From assembly GCF_000797495.1 (NCBI RefSeq), contig NZ_JTGN01000006.1, positions 92,583 through 156,582 on the forward strand: a stretch of DNA of 64,000 bases, in the 5' to 3' direction. This document shows positions 18,581 to 26,924 of this stretch, in pieces. Source of the DNA: Robinsoniella peoriensis (GTDB taxonomy: Bacteria > Bacillota > Clostridia > Lachnospirales > Lachnospiraceae). Within the stretch, counting starts at the first letter, position 1. Each line of letters begins with the position of its first letter. Both the position numbers and the translations under genes were made by a program. Below the pieces are notes generated by a model. The model was given only the letters and a program-made list of their open reading frames with translations. It ran no database searches and had not been told where the DNA came from.

Positions 18581-19939
18581 ATGAAGATTATTATTATAGG
18601 CTGCGGAAAAGTTGGGGCAACCCTGGCGGAGCAGCTTAGTAAGGAAGAAAACAGTGTAACAGTAATTGACCGCAAATATGATGTGGTGCAGAGTTTATCC
18701 AATGAATTTGACGTAATAGGACTGGTGGGGAATGGTGCCAGTTATTTAACCCAGGTAGAGGCGGGAATTGAAGAAGCGGATCTGATGATCGCGGTTACCG
18801 GTTCGGATGAACTGAACCTGCTTTGCTGTTTGATTTCGAAAAAGGCAGGTAACTGCCAGACTATAGCCAGAGTAAGAAATCCGGAATACAATCATGAGAT
18901 TCGGTTTATTAAGGAAGAATTGGGACTTGCAATGGTTATAAATCCCGAGTATGAAGCTGCAATGGAAATTGCACGGGTTATGAGATTTCCATCGGCAATT
19001 AAAATTGAGCCCTTTGCAAAAGGCAGGGTGGAATTGCTGAAGTTCAAGATCCGTGAAGGTTCTGTTTTACATAATATGGAGGTAAGGGAAATTACATCAA
19101 AGCTGCGATGTAATGTTCTGGTATGTATGGTTGAACGTAAGGACGAAGTCATCATTCCTACCGGTACCTTTGTACTGCATGAAAAAGATATTGTATCGAT
19201 TGTTGCACCGCCAAAATTGTCAAATAGTTTCTTTAAACATATTAAGGTTGGAACAAACCGTGCACATACAGCAATGATCGTCGGAGGAGGTTCCATTGCC
19301 TATTATCTGGCAAATCAGCTGCTCCGCATGGGAATTGATGTGGAAATTGTGGAAAAAAGCAGGGACAGATGTGAAGTACTCAGTGAGCTGATTCCGAAAG
19401 CAACGGTGATTCACGGAGATGGAATCAACCAAAATTTATTGCTGGAAGAGGGACTTGCCCGTATGGATGCATTTATCGCGCTTACCAACCTGGATGAAGT
19501 AAACATTGTATTGTCGTTGTTTGCCAGAAGTAAAGGCGAGATGAAGACGGTAACAAAGATCAACAGCATTAATTTTGATGAAGTCATTGATGGGCTGGAT
19601 CTGGATAGTGTTGTTTATCCCAAATATGTTACGACAGAAAGTATCATCCGTTTCGTCCGGGCAATGAAAAATTCCATAGGCAGTAATGTTGAGACACTGT
19701 ACCGGCTGGTTGGAAATAAAGTAGAGGCACTGGAGTTTATTATAAAAGATAACGCGCCGCTTCTGAATATTTCATTAGAAGAGCTGGAACTGAAAAATGG
19801 TCTTTTAATTGCCTGTATTCATAGAAACGGACAGATTATTATCCCCAAAGGAAAAGATGTAATAAAAATGGGAGATACGGTTGTAATTGTTACTACAAAT
19901 ATGGGGCTGAACGATATCAGCGATATTTTACTAAATTAA
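18581..19939 (+). CDS. trkA: Trk potassium uptake regulatory subunit TrkA
   Basis: A 452-residue peripheral membrane protein that gates the TrkH channel in response to NAD(H)/ATP. It has two tandem RCK_N/TrkA-N Rossmann domains: IIIIGCGKVGATLAEQL (start) and MIVGGGSIAYYLANQL (about 232-247), each followed by TrkA-C domains (about 140-220 and 370-452). The glycine motif of the second domain is GGGSIA. Start ATG 18581 follows TTGGAGG; an in-frame TTG upstream lies in the ribosome site. Followed after 59 bp by trkH. Confidence 0.95.
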   Translation: MKIIIIGCGKVGATLAEQLSKEENSVTVIDRKYDVVQSLSNEFDVIGLVGNGASYLTQVEAGIEEADLMIAVTGSDELNLLCCLISKKAGNCQTIARVRNPEYNHEIRFIKEELGLAMVINPEYEAAMEIARVMRFPSAIKIEPFAKGRVELLKFKIREGSVLHNMEVREITSKLRCNVLVCMVERKDEVIIPTGTFVLHEKDIVSIVAPPKLSNSFFKHIKVGTNRAHTAMIVGGGSIAYYLANQLLRMGIDVEIVEKSRDRCEVLSELIPKATVIHGDGINQNLLLEEGLARMDAFIALTNLDEVNIVLSLFARSKGEMKTVTKINSINFDEVIDGLDLDSVVYPKYVTTESIIRFVRAMKNSIGSNVETLYRLVGNKVEALEFIIKDNAPLLNISLEELELKNGLLIACIHRNGQIIIPKGKDVIKMGDTVVIVTTNMGLNDISDILLN

Positions 19940-19950
19940 AGAAAGGTATA

Positions 19951-19986
19951 GAGCGTGTACGCTCTTGAGCCGCTGTAAAAGGCGGC
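19951..19986 (+). promoter_or_regulatory. Two small hairpins between trkA and trkH
   Basis: GAGCG-TGTA-CGCTC (19951-19964) and GCCGC...GCGGC (19969-19986) directly precede the ribosome site CGGAGGG of trkH. They may set trkH translation relative to trkA. Confidence 0.5.
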
Positions 19987-19998
19987 CCGGAGGGAACT

Positions 19999-21432
19999 AT
20001 GAATTACGCAATGATTAGATACATGTTGGGATATATCTGTTATTTTGAAGCTGTCTTCCTGGCACTCCCATGCATCGTATCTATAATATACAAAGAGAAA
20101 AGCGGATTTTCTTTTGCTGCTATTATGCTGTTGTGTGCGGCTATCGGCTTCACCATGACATTTAAGAAACCGAAAGACAGGACCATGTTCGCAAAGGAAG
20201 GTCTGGTTATTGTTGCCCTAAGCTGGATTATACTGAGTATTTTAGGTGCCATGCCTTTCGTCATATCAGGGGAAATACCCTCTATGACGGACGCATTTTT
20301 TGAAACCGTTTCCGGATTTACCACAACCGGAGCCAGTATATTAACAGAAGTGGAAAGTTTGTCCCAGACAGCATTGTTCTGGCGAAGCTTTACCCATTGG
20401 GTAGGGGGTATGGGTGTGCTGGTATTTATACTGGCAATTATCCCTACGAAAAGTGATTCGGGCATTCATTTAATGAGAGCGGAATCACCGGGACCATCTG
20501 TTAATAAACTGGTACCTAAGGTTCGGACAACCGCAATGATTTTATATGGCATATATCTGGGAATGACCGTCGTAGAGATTGTATTTCTTTTAATAGGGGG
20601 AATGCCATTGTTTGATGCCCTTACCATTGCTTTTGGTACTGCGGGTACCGGTGGTTTTGCCATTAAAAATGACAGCATAAGCAGTTATTCCACTTATTTG
20701 CAGGGAATTGTTACGGTTTTCATGATTTTGTTTGGAATTAATTTTCATGTTTACTATCTGTTTTTGGTTAAGCGGCCGAAGGAAGCGCTGCGGACCGGTG
20801 AATTATGGGCATATCTTGGAATCATAGGTACGTCCATACTGGTGATTGCTTTTAGTGTCAGGGATATGTTTCCTTCTTTCTTTATGGCATTTCACCAAAG
20901 CGCATTCCAGGTAGGATCCATTATCACCACCACCGGTTATGCCACGGTAGATTATGAGACCTGGCCGGAAATAGCACGGACGATACTGGTGCTGTTAATG
21001 TTTATTGGTGCCTGTGCAGGCAGTACCGGAGGGGGAATTAAAGTATCCCGTATAATCCTTTTATTTAAAGGGGTAAAAAAGGAGATTACAATGATTTCCC
21101 ATCCAAGGAGCATCAAGAAAGTTAAAATAGATGGAAGGCTGGTCGAACATGATGTTGTACGTTCTGTAAATGCATTTCTTGTCATCTATGCAGTTATTTT
21201 TGTAATCTCCCTGATGATCATTTCCCTGGATAATATGGATATGACCACAAACTTTACCGCAATCGCGGCAACCTTAAACAATGTAGGGCCCGGACTGGGC
21301 GTAGTAGGTCCTACCGGAAATTATGCGGCTTTTTCCGATCTGTCTAAGCTTGTGATGTCTTTTGATATGCTGGCAGGAAGACTGGAACTGCTGCCGATGC
21401 TGATTTTATTTGTTCCATCTACGTGGAGGTAG
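19999..21432 (+). CDS. trkH: Trk potassium uptake transmembrane subunit TrkH
   Basis: A 477-residue potassium channel subunit with four pore repeats. Selectivity filter-like loops are visible: TVSGFTTTGASIL (about 106-118), FGTAGTGGFAIKN (about 212-224), TTTGYATVDYE and LNNVGPGLGVVGPTGNY. It works with TrkA at the membrane for K+ uptake. The C-terminus LFVPSTWR is normal for the family. The last five codons and the stop lie in the first unit of a 41-bp tandem repeat (21420-21501). Confidence 0.95.
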   Translation: MNYAMIRYMLGYICYFEAVFLALPCIVSIIYKEKSGFSFAAIMLLCAAIGFTMTFKKPKDRTMFAKEGLVIVALSWIILSILGAMPFVISGEIPSMTDAFFETVSGFTTTGASILTEVESLSQTALFWRSFTHWVGGMGVLVFILAIIPTKSDSGIHLMRAESPGPSVNKLVPKVRTTAMILYGIYLGMTVVEIVFLLIGGMPLFDALTIAFGTAGTGGFAIKNDSISSYSTYLQGIVTVFMILFGINFHVYYLFLVKRPKEALRTGELWAYLGIIGTSILVIAFSVRDMFPSFFMAFHQSAFQVGSIITTTGYATVDYETWPEIARTILVLLMFIGACAGSTGGGIKVSRIILLFKGVKKEITMISHPRSIKKVKIDGRLVEHDVVRSVNAFLVIYAVIFVISLMIISLDNMDMTTNFTAIAATLNNVGPGLGVVGPTGNYAAFSDLSKLVMSFDMLAGRLELLPMLILFVPSTWR

Positions 21433-21501
21433 CGCTCTGAATCCTCAAACAGACTCTGACTACGTGGAGGTAGCGCTATGCATTCTCAAACAGACTCTGA
21501 T
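21420..21501 (+). repeat. Two 41-bp tandem repeats spanning the trkH stop codon
   Basis: Unit 1 (21420-21460) and unit 2 (21461-21501) both begin TACGTGGAGGTAGCGCT and end CTCAAACAGACTCTGA, differing at about four positions. The trkH stop TAG is in unit 1, so the 3' end of the gene has been copied once. Confidence 0.85.
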
Positions 21502-21559
21502 ATTGTGACTTTGTAACTAGTACTCAATCCAGCCAGTAGCGAGAAAAAGGAACTTTATC

Positions 21560-21588
21560 TTGTGAATAATATAGCACCATGGTATAAT
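21560..21588 (+). promoter_or_regulatory. Promoter of the hyd maturation operon
   Basis: TTGTGA (21560-21565), 17-bp spacer, TATAAT (21583-21588). Transcription would start near 21595, giving a leader of about 180 nt. Confidence 0.75.
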
Positions 21589-21594
21589 TATCAT

Positions 21595-21754
21595 ATCTCC
21601 AAACTCCAAAGGGCAGCACCTGAGGGGAAAGGGCCATGAAGACAAAGTCATTAATTTAGGCAAAATGAAAACACTGGCGGAACAGCAGTTTCCGGCAGTG
21701 TATATTTGTTAAACATGCTCTATAGCCGGTGCTGTAATTAGTACCGGCTTTTTT
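21595..21754 (+). promoter_or_regulatory. Structured leader with terminator/antiterminator switch, class unknown
   Basis: The leader ends in an intrinsic terminator: AGCCGGT (21724-21730) pairs with ACCGGCT (21743-21749), then six T. The 5' part contains CAGCACC (21614-21620), which is perfectly complementary to GGTGCTG (21728-21734) in the terminator's left arm, so it can form an antiterminator. Between them are a strong hairpin CACTG-CGGAA...TTCCG-CAGTG (21671-21700) and a small GACAAAGTC hairpin. The segment TTTAGGCAAAA resembles the 3' end of glycine aptamers, but the rest does not fit that class. Confidence 0.65.
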
Positions 21755-21774
21755 GCGTGGAAAGGAAGTGAAAT

Positions 21775-22020
21775 ATGGATACAAGGATTGCAGTAATTGC
21801 AATTATAGTAGAAGACAACCGGGCGGCAGAGGAAGTGAATCATCTGCTCCACCAATATGCAGAATATGTGGTGGGAAGGATGGGGGTACCTTACCGTCCG
21901 AAAGAAGTTTCAATTATCAGTGTTATCCTGGATGCTCCGCAGGATGCGATCAGTGCACTGTCTGGTAAACTGGGAATGCTAAGCGGTGTCAATACCAAGA
22001 CCGTTTACTCAAAAGTCTGA
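21775..22020 (+). CDS. TM1266-type iron-only hydrogenase system regulator
   Basis: An 81-residue protein with a compact ACT/NikR-C-like ferredoxin fold pattern: RIAVIAIIVEDNRAAEEVN, then a middle HQYAEYVVGRMGVPY, then ISIISVILDAPQDAISALSGKLG. Proteins of this family occur beside hydE/hydG/hydF and are thought to bind a small ligand; the exact role is not known. Start ATG follows GGAAAGGAAG. It is the first gene after the leader terminator, so it and the maturases are controlled by that switch. Confidence 0.85.
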   Translation: MDTRIAVIAIIVEDNRAAEEVNHLLHQYAEYVVGRMGVPYRPKEVSIISVILDAPQDAISALSGKLGMLSGVNTKTVYSKV

Positions 22021-22043
22021 TTAGGGAGGTGTTAAAAAAATAT

Positions 22044-23105
22044 ATGGAACATAGAAAAATTTGCAAAGAATATATTGACCGGCTCGCTGTCTGTCAGGTT
22101 CTTAGTGCGGAAGAATTCACCTATCTGATTCTGAATTATGATCAGGAGGTCAGTGACTACCTTTTTGAAAAGGCGAGACAGGTCAGAACCAGATATTACA
22201 ACCACGATGTCTATATCCGGGGACTGATTGAATTTACCAATTACTGCAGGAACGACTGCTATTACTGCGGTATCCGAAGCGGCAATAAGAAGGCCATTCG
22301 TTACAGATTGAGTAAAGATGAAATTTTAGGCTGCTGTGAAACGGGATATCTGCTGGGATTTCGTACGTTTGTATTGCAGGGCGGTGAAGATGGCTACTAT
22401 ACCGATGAACGGATGGCGGATATCATAAGAAGTATACGTGATAAGTATCCGGATTGTGCCATCACACTGTCTGTGGGAGAAAAATCTTATGAGACCTACA
22501 AATTGTTCTTTGATGCAGGGGCGGACCGTTATCTGCTGCGTCATGAGACGGCAAATGAAGAACATTATGCCAGACTGCACCCCGCAAAGCTATCCGGAGC
22601 AGCACGAAAGAATTGTCTGTATGATCTGAAAAAGATTGGGTATCAGGTGGGAAGTGGATTCATGGTAGGATCCCCCTGTCAGACTGCCGGGAATCTGGCG
22701 GAGGATCTGTTATTCCTAAAAGAATTGCAGCCGCAGATGGTAGGAATCGGACCGTTTATTTCCCATCACGATACACCTTTTGCCAAAGAAAAAAGCGGAA
22801 CGCTGGAATTAACTCTTTTTATGCTGGGACTTTTGCGGCTGATGCTGCCAAAGGCATTACTGCCCTCAACCACAGCGCTTGGGACGATTCATCCAAAAGG
22901 CAGGGAACTGGGCATTCTGGCAGGTGCCAATGTGGTGATGCCGAATCTGTCACCACAGGGCGTTCGGGATAAATACCTCCTTTATGACAATAAGATCTGT
23001 ACCGGAGATGAAGCGGCTGAATGCAGACAGTGCATGGAGCGCAGGATGCGTTCTATCGGGTATGAAGTAGTTGTGTCCAGAGGGGACAATGTGGATTTCA
23101 GGTAA
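22044..23105 (+). CDS. hydE: [FeFe]-hydrogenase maturase HydE (radical SAM)
   Basis: A 353-residue radical SAM enzyme needed to build the dithiomethylamine-bridged 2Fe subcluster of the H-cluster. The SAM cluster motif is C68-x3-C72-x2-C75 in TNYCRNDCYYCGIR. The rest is a TIM barrel with GGEDGYYTD and ETANEEHYARLHP motifs; there are further cysteines near the C-terminus (CRQCMERR). Start: GTG 22029 lies inside the GGGAGGTG ribosome site, so ATG 22044 is preferred, though the spacing is long. It follows the TM1266-type gene closely and precedes hydG by 51 bp. Confidence 0.93.
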   Translation: MEHRKICKEYIDRLAVCQVLSAEEFTYLILNYDQEVSDYLFEKARQVRTRYYNHDVYIRGLIEFTNYCRNDCYYCGIRSGNKKAIRYRLSKDEILGCCETGYLLGFRTFVLQGGEDGYYTDERMADIIRSIRDKYPDCAITLSVGEKSYETYKLFFDAGADRYLLRHETANEEHYARLHPAKLSGAARKNCLYDLKKIGYQVGSGFMVGSPCQTAGNLAEDLLFLKELQPQMVGIGPFISHHDTPFAKEKSGTLELTLFMLGLLRLMLPKALLPSTTALGTIHPKGRELGILAGANVVMPNLSPQGVRDKYLLYDNKICTGDEAAECRQCMERRMRSIGYEVVVSRGDNVDFR

Positions 23106-23156
23106 CTTGACGTTTCATGGAATAAAATCATAGAAAATACGAGAGAAGGTAAAATT

Positions 23157-24575
23157 ATGTATGATATAAAATCTTTAAAAGCAGAAGAATTTATCAGCCA
23201 TCAGGAAATTTTAGACACGCTGGCTTACGCAGAGGCAAATAAGCATAATGAAAAACTGATAAGCGAAGTGATTGAAAAAGCGAAACTGAGAAAAGGCCTT
23301 ACCCATCGGGAAGCCATTCTTCTTCTGGACTGTGATATAGAAGAAAAGAATCAGGAAATTTATGCGTTGGCGGAACAGATTAAAAAAGATTTTTATGGCA
23401 ACCGTATTGTTATGTTTGCGCCGCTGTATCTGTCAAATTATTGTGTGAATGGTTGTGTTTACTGTCCATACCATGCGAAGAATAAACATATTGCTAGAAA
23501 ACAGCTGTCACAGGAAGAAATTGTGAAAGAAGTTGTGGCACTGCAGGATATGGGACATAAGCGTCTGGCATTGGAAACGGGGGAAGATCCGGTAAACTGT
23601 CCCATAGAATATGTGCTGGAAAGCATTAAAACAATTTACAGTATCAAACATAAAAACGGAGAAATCCGCCGTGTGAATGTTAACATTGCTGCTACGACCG
23701 TGGAAAATTACCGGAAATTAAAAGATGCGGGAATTGGAACTTATATATTATTTCAGGAGACTTATCATAAAGAAAGTTACGAAAAACTGCATCCCACAGG
23801 TCCGAAACATAATTATACTTATCATACGGAGGCTATGGATCGTGCAATGGAGGGCGGTATTGATGACGTTGGGATCGGTGTGCTCTTTGGGCTCGAACTG
23901 TTTCGCTATGAGTTTGTAGGATTGTTAATGCATGCGGAACATCTGGAAGCTGTGCATGGGGTTGGACCGCATACCATCAGTGTGCCCAGAATCCGTCATG
24001 CAGATGATATTGACCCGAATGCATTTGATAATGGTATTGATGACGAAACCTTTGCCAAACTAGTTGCCTGTATCAGGATCAGCGTGCCCTATACCGGCAT
24101 GATTGTCTCCACCAGAGAGAGCCAGAAATGCAGGGAAAAAGTATTGCATCTGGGAATTTCTCAGGTCAGCGGCGGATCCAGAACAAGTGTAGGAGGTTAT
24201 GACCACCCGGAAGAAGAAGACGATAATTCATCCCAGTTTGATGTGAGTGATAATCGTACATTGGATGAGGTCGTAAACTGGCTTATGAGGTTAGGGTACA
24301 TACCGAGCTTCTGTACAGCCTGTTATAGAGAGGGAAGAACCGGCGACAGGTTTATGAGCCTGTGTAAGAGTGGTCAGATCCTGAACTGCTGTCATCCAAA
24401 CGCACTTATGACTCTGAAAGAGTATCTGCTGGATTATGCATCGGAAGACACAAGGAGGATTGGTTATGAGCTGATCAAAAATGAAATTGGAAATGTTCCA
24501 AAGGAAAAGATCCGGGAAATCTTATGCCGGAATCTGGAGGAAATAGAAGAAGGAAAACGAGACTTCAGGTTTTGA
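23157..24575 (+). CDS. hydG: [FeFe]-hydrogenase maturase HydG (radical SAM tyrosine lyase)
   Basis: A 472-residue radical SAM enzyme that cleaves tyrosine to make the CO and CN ligands of the H-cluster. The N-terminal SAM cluster is C96-x3-C100-x2-C103 in NYCVNGCVYCPYH. The C-terminal auxiliary cluster motif FCTACYREGRTG...LNCCHPNAL marks HydG rather than ThiH. It sits between hydE and hydF in the maturation operon. Start ATG 23157 follows GAGAAGG. Full length for the family. Confidence 0.96.
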   Translation: MYDIKSLKAEEFISHQEILDTLAYAEANKHNEKLISEVIEKAKLRKGLTHREAILLLDCDIEEKNQEIYALAEQIKKDFYGNRIVMFAPLYLSNYCVNGCVYCPYHAKNKHIARKQLSQEEIVKEVVALQDMGHKRLALETGEDPVNCPIEYVLESIKTIYSIKHKNGEIRRVNVNIAATTVENYRKLKDAGIGTYILFQETYHKESYEKLHPTGPKHNYTYHTEAMDRAMEGGIDDVGIGVLFGLELFRYEFVGLLMHAEHLEAVHGVGPHTISVPRIRHADDIDPNAFDNGIDDETFAKLVACIRISVPYTGMIVSTRESQKCREKVLHLGISQVSGGSRTSVGGYDHPEEEDDNSSQFDVSDNRTLDEVVNWLMRLGYIPSFCTACYREGRTGDRFMSLCKSGQILNCCHPNALMTLKEYLLDYASEDTRRIGYELIKNEIGNVPKEKIREILCRNLEEIEEGKRDFRF

Positions 24576-24639
24576 TGAGATTAAGTTCGTTAGATAAAGA
24601 TTAGGATTAAGATATTTAGATAAGGTTAGGAGGACACCT

Positions 24640-25857
24640 ATGGGATTAAACAGTACACCTTCGGCTGACCGGGTGCATATTGGGATTTTTGGGAGAAGAA
24701 ATGCAGGAAAATCCAGTGTCATTAATGGGATCACCGGCCAGAGCCTGGCAATAGTATCGGATGTAAAAGGAACGACGACGGATCCGGTGTCAAAGGCAAT
24801 GGAACTGCTTCCCCTGGGACCGGTAGTAATGATTGATACACCTGGGATCGATGATGAAGGGGAGCTTGGCGCTTTGCGTGTACAAAAAAGTTATCAGGTC
24901 CTGTACAAAACAGATATTGCCGTTTTGGTGGTGGATGCATCCCTTGGAATGACCAGCCAGGATTATGCGCTGGTGAAAAAGATCGAAGAGAAACAGATTG
25001 CTTATGTAGTAGTTTTTAATAAGTCAGAGAGTCTATCGGAAGACGAGATAAATAAATTATGCCTGGGGCGTCCCAATTATATAGCAGTCAGTGCAGTTAC
25101 CGGACAAAATATTTATAAGCTAAAAGAACTGATCGCAAGCCAGGCACCGTATGATAAGCCGGAAATTCCTATTGTGCAGGATTTGCTGGATCCTCTTGAC
25201 ATGGTAGTGCTGGTAGTGCCTGTAGATAAAGCGGCTCCAAAGGGCCGGCTGATTCTGCCGCAGCAGCAGACAATTCGGGATATCCTGGAGGCAAGGGCAT
25301 CTGCGTTAGTGGTACAGGATGTGGATCTGGCCAAAACCCTTAAGAAACTGGCACAGCCCCCAAAACTTGTAATAACTGATAGCCAGGCTTTCAAACAGGC
25401 TGACAAAGAAACACCCCGGGATATTCTGCTCACTTCATTTTCCATTCTTTTTGCAAGGCATAAAGGAAATCTGAAGACTTTGGTGGAAGGGGTGGCAGCG
25501 TTAGAGAATCTAAAAGATGGAGACACCATATTAATTTCGGAGGGATGTACCCACCATCGACAGTGCAATGACATCGGAACAGTTAAGATTCCCGCCTGGC
25601 TGAAAGAATACACGAAAGCAGCAATTAATCTGGAGTTTACAAGCGGAGTGGAATTTCCTTCTGATTTATCGAAATACAAATTGATTATTCACTGCGGCGG
25701 CTGTACTCTGAATGAACGGGAGATGAAGTACCGGATACAATGTGCCAAAGATGCCAATGTACCGATTACAAACTATGGGATGTTTATTGCCCAGGTGCAG
25801 GGGATCTTGAAGAGGAGCCTGGAGATATTCCCTTTTATTTATGAGAAGATAAACTGA
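24640..25857 (+). CDS. hydF: [FeFe]-hydrogenase maturation GTPase HydF
   Basis: A 405-residue scaffold protein that receives the 2Fe precursor and delivers it to the hydrogenase. Order: GTPase domain with P-loop GRRNAGKSS (18-26), DTPGIDDEG (G3), NKSE (G4); a dimerisation domain; and a C-terminal cluster-binding domain with CTHHRQCND and HCGGCTLNER, the C-H-x-C-x2-C iron-sulfur pattern. With hydE and hydG this makes the full maturase set, yet no hydrogenase structural gene is in the window. Ribosome site AGGAGG before ATG 24640. A large palindromic element begins right after the stop. Confidence 0.96.
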   Translation: MGLNSTPSADRVHIGIFGRRNAGKSSVINGITGQSLAIVSDVKGTTTDPVSKAMELLPLGPVVMIDTPGIDDEGELGALRVQKSYQVLYKTDIAVLVVDASLGMTSQDYALVKKIEEKQIAYVVVFNKSESLSEDEINKLCLGRPNYIAVSAVTGQNIYKLKELIASQAPYDKPEIPIVQDLLDPLDMVVLVVPVDKAAPKGRLILPQQQTIRDILEARASALVVQDVDLAKTLKKLAQPPKLVITDSQAFKQADKETPRDILLTSFSILFARHKGNLKTLVEGVAALENLKDGDTILISEGCTHHRQCNDIGTVKIPAWLKEYTKAAINLEFTSGVEFPSDLSKYKLIIHCGGCTLNEREMKYRIQCAKDANVPITNYGMFIAQVQGILKRSLEIFPFIYEKIN

Positions 25858-25866
25858 TGAAGCTAA

Positions 25867-26232
25867 AATTTGGGTTTTGCCGATTAAAGACGCTTTGTAG
25901 ATGTAGGTAGTGTACGGAAAGATGGGTGTGGGAAACTGGCATGGGCTCCGTCAGCTGGCCGCAGAACTGGTATTTTCTAACCTTTCCGAAGCGCTTTTTG
26001 GCGGCACGCGGGCATTCACCGAGAAATCCTGATGCATTTCTCGGTTCAGTACCCGCTTAGTATCCGATGGGAGCCAGTCGAATACTATCCGCCAAAAAAC
26101 ACTTCGGAAAGCTAAGTAAATACTCAGCTCTGCTCTACGCTTCCTCCGCCCATACCAGTTTCCCACACCCATCTTTCCGAGATAGCATTCGTTGATACAA
26201 AGCTGGTTTTCTCAGCAGGTTGGAGACCCTTG
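25867..26232 (+). repeat. Long structured palindromic element, copy B
   Basis: Begins 10 bp after hydF. Terminal arms GACGCTTTGTAG / ATACAAAGC pair; the main stem 25915-25946 pairs with 26148-26179 (32 positions, one mismatch). Inside are a second stem CTTTCCGAAG / CTTCGGAAAG, a G-rich CGCGGGC segment, a hairpin ACCGAGAAAT...ATTTCTCGGT (26018-26045, loop CCTGATGC) and a hairpin TAGTATCCGA...TCGAATACTA. No ORF of note. Compare copy C at 26475-26836 in opposite orientation. Confidence 0.85.
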
Positions 26233-26474
26233 GGTTGTAACGGTCTGTTCGTTTTTGGAAGCAGCAGAGTGTGTTACGGCAGTTCAGTGTGAAAGGGGGA
26301 TGATAAGACGAAATTTTACCTGCTTTCCTGATCACAGACTTAACTGGATGTAGGTACTATAACCACAAATATACTGTAGTAAAATTTAGAGACAGTTCAG
26401 AGTGATAACATCCAGCTGGTTTATTGGTTTTTTGTGTTCTATGCCAATAGCGTACAGCATGCCACAACCCCAGG
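26233..26474. other. Spacer between the two facing palindromic elements
   Basis: About 240 bp with no convincing gene. The ends keep weak similarity to each other in inverse orientation (GGTTGG, GGGTTGT), so the repeat probably extends some bases beyond the stems. AAATTTTAC (26308 area) and GTAAAATTT (26372 area) could pair. Confidence 0.5.
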
Positions 26475-26836
26475 GCCCAACCATGCTGAGAAAACCAGCT
26501 TTGTATCAATAAACTGCATCCCGGAAAGAGAAGGGGGCGGACCATGGCAAGCGTTTGGAAGGCGTATAGCAGATTTGAGCATTTACTTACCTTGCCGGAG
26601 TGTTTTTTGGCGGATAGTATTCGACTGGCTCCCATCGGATACTAAGCGGGCAGTGAGCTGCGAAATGCATCAGGATTTCGGAGCGAATGCCCGCGTGCCG
26701 CCAAAAAGCGCTCTGGGAAGGTTAGAAAATGCCAGTTCTGCGGTAAGCCTTCCAAACGCCTGCCATGGTCCGCCCCCTTCTCTTTCCGCACACTACTTCA
26801 ATCTACAAAGCGTCCCCTTCCTCAGCTAAACCCAAA
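26475..26836 (-). repeat. Long structured palindromic element, copy C (inverted to copy B)
   Basis: The reverse complement aligns with copy B end to end. Conserved: ends, CGGAAAGA/TCTTTCCG, GCAGAACTGG, TTTTTGGCGGCACGCGGGCATTC, loop CCTGATGC, TAGTATCCGATGGGAGCCAGT. Main stem 26522-26563 pairs with 26747-26788 (42 positions, one mismatch), but after the first eight bases it has no similarity to the main stem of copy B. The small hairpin 26657-26684 has different arm bases from copy B while staying paired. Confidence 0.85.
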
Positions 26837-26863
26837 TTTATCATGTACGTTCCAAGTTGCACC

Positions 26864-26892
26864 TTGATGTTTCCCCAACTTAGCAGTACAAT
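26864..26892 (+). promoter_or_regulatory. Promoter of the dipeptidase gene
   Basis: TTGATG (26864-26869), 17-bp spacer, TACAAT (26887-26892), with AAGGAGG (26911-26917) before ATG 26925. Confidence 0.65.
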
Positions 26893-26924
26893 AAAAGCAA
26901 TGCAAATTATCAAGGAGGTACATC

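Noticed and set aside
21595..21754. Glycine or c-di-GMP-I riboswitch
   Set aside because: Isolated words (AGGCAAAA, AAAGGGCA) resemble these classes, but the required paired regions and tetraloop/receptor are not present.
26434..26829. A 131-codon ORF inside palindromic copy C
   Set aside because: It runs through both arms of a paired stem, has no ribosome site and has a mirror ORF in copy B; it is a by-product of the palindrome.
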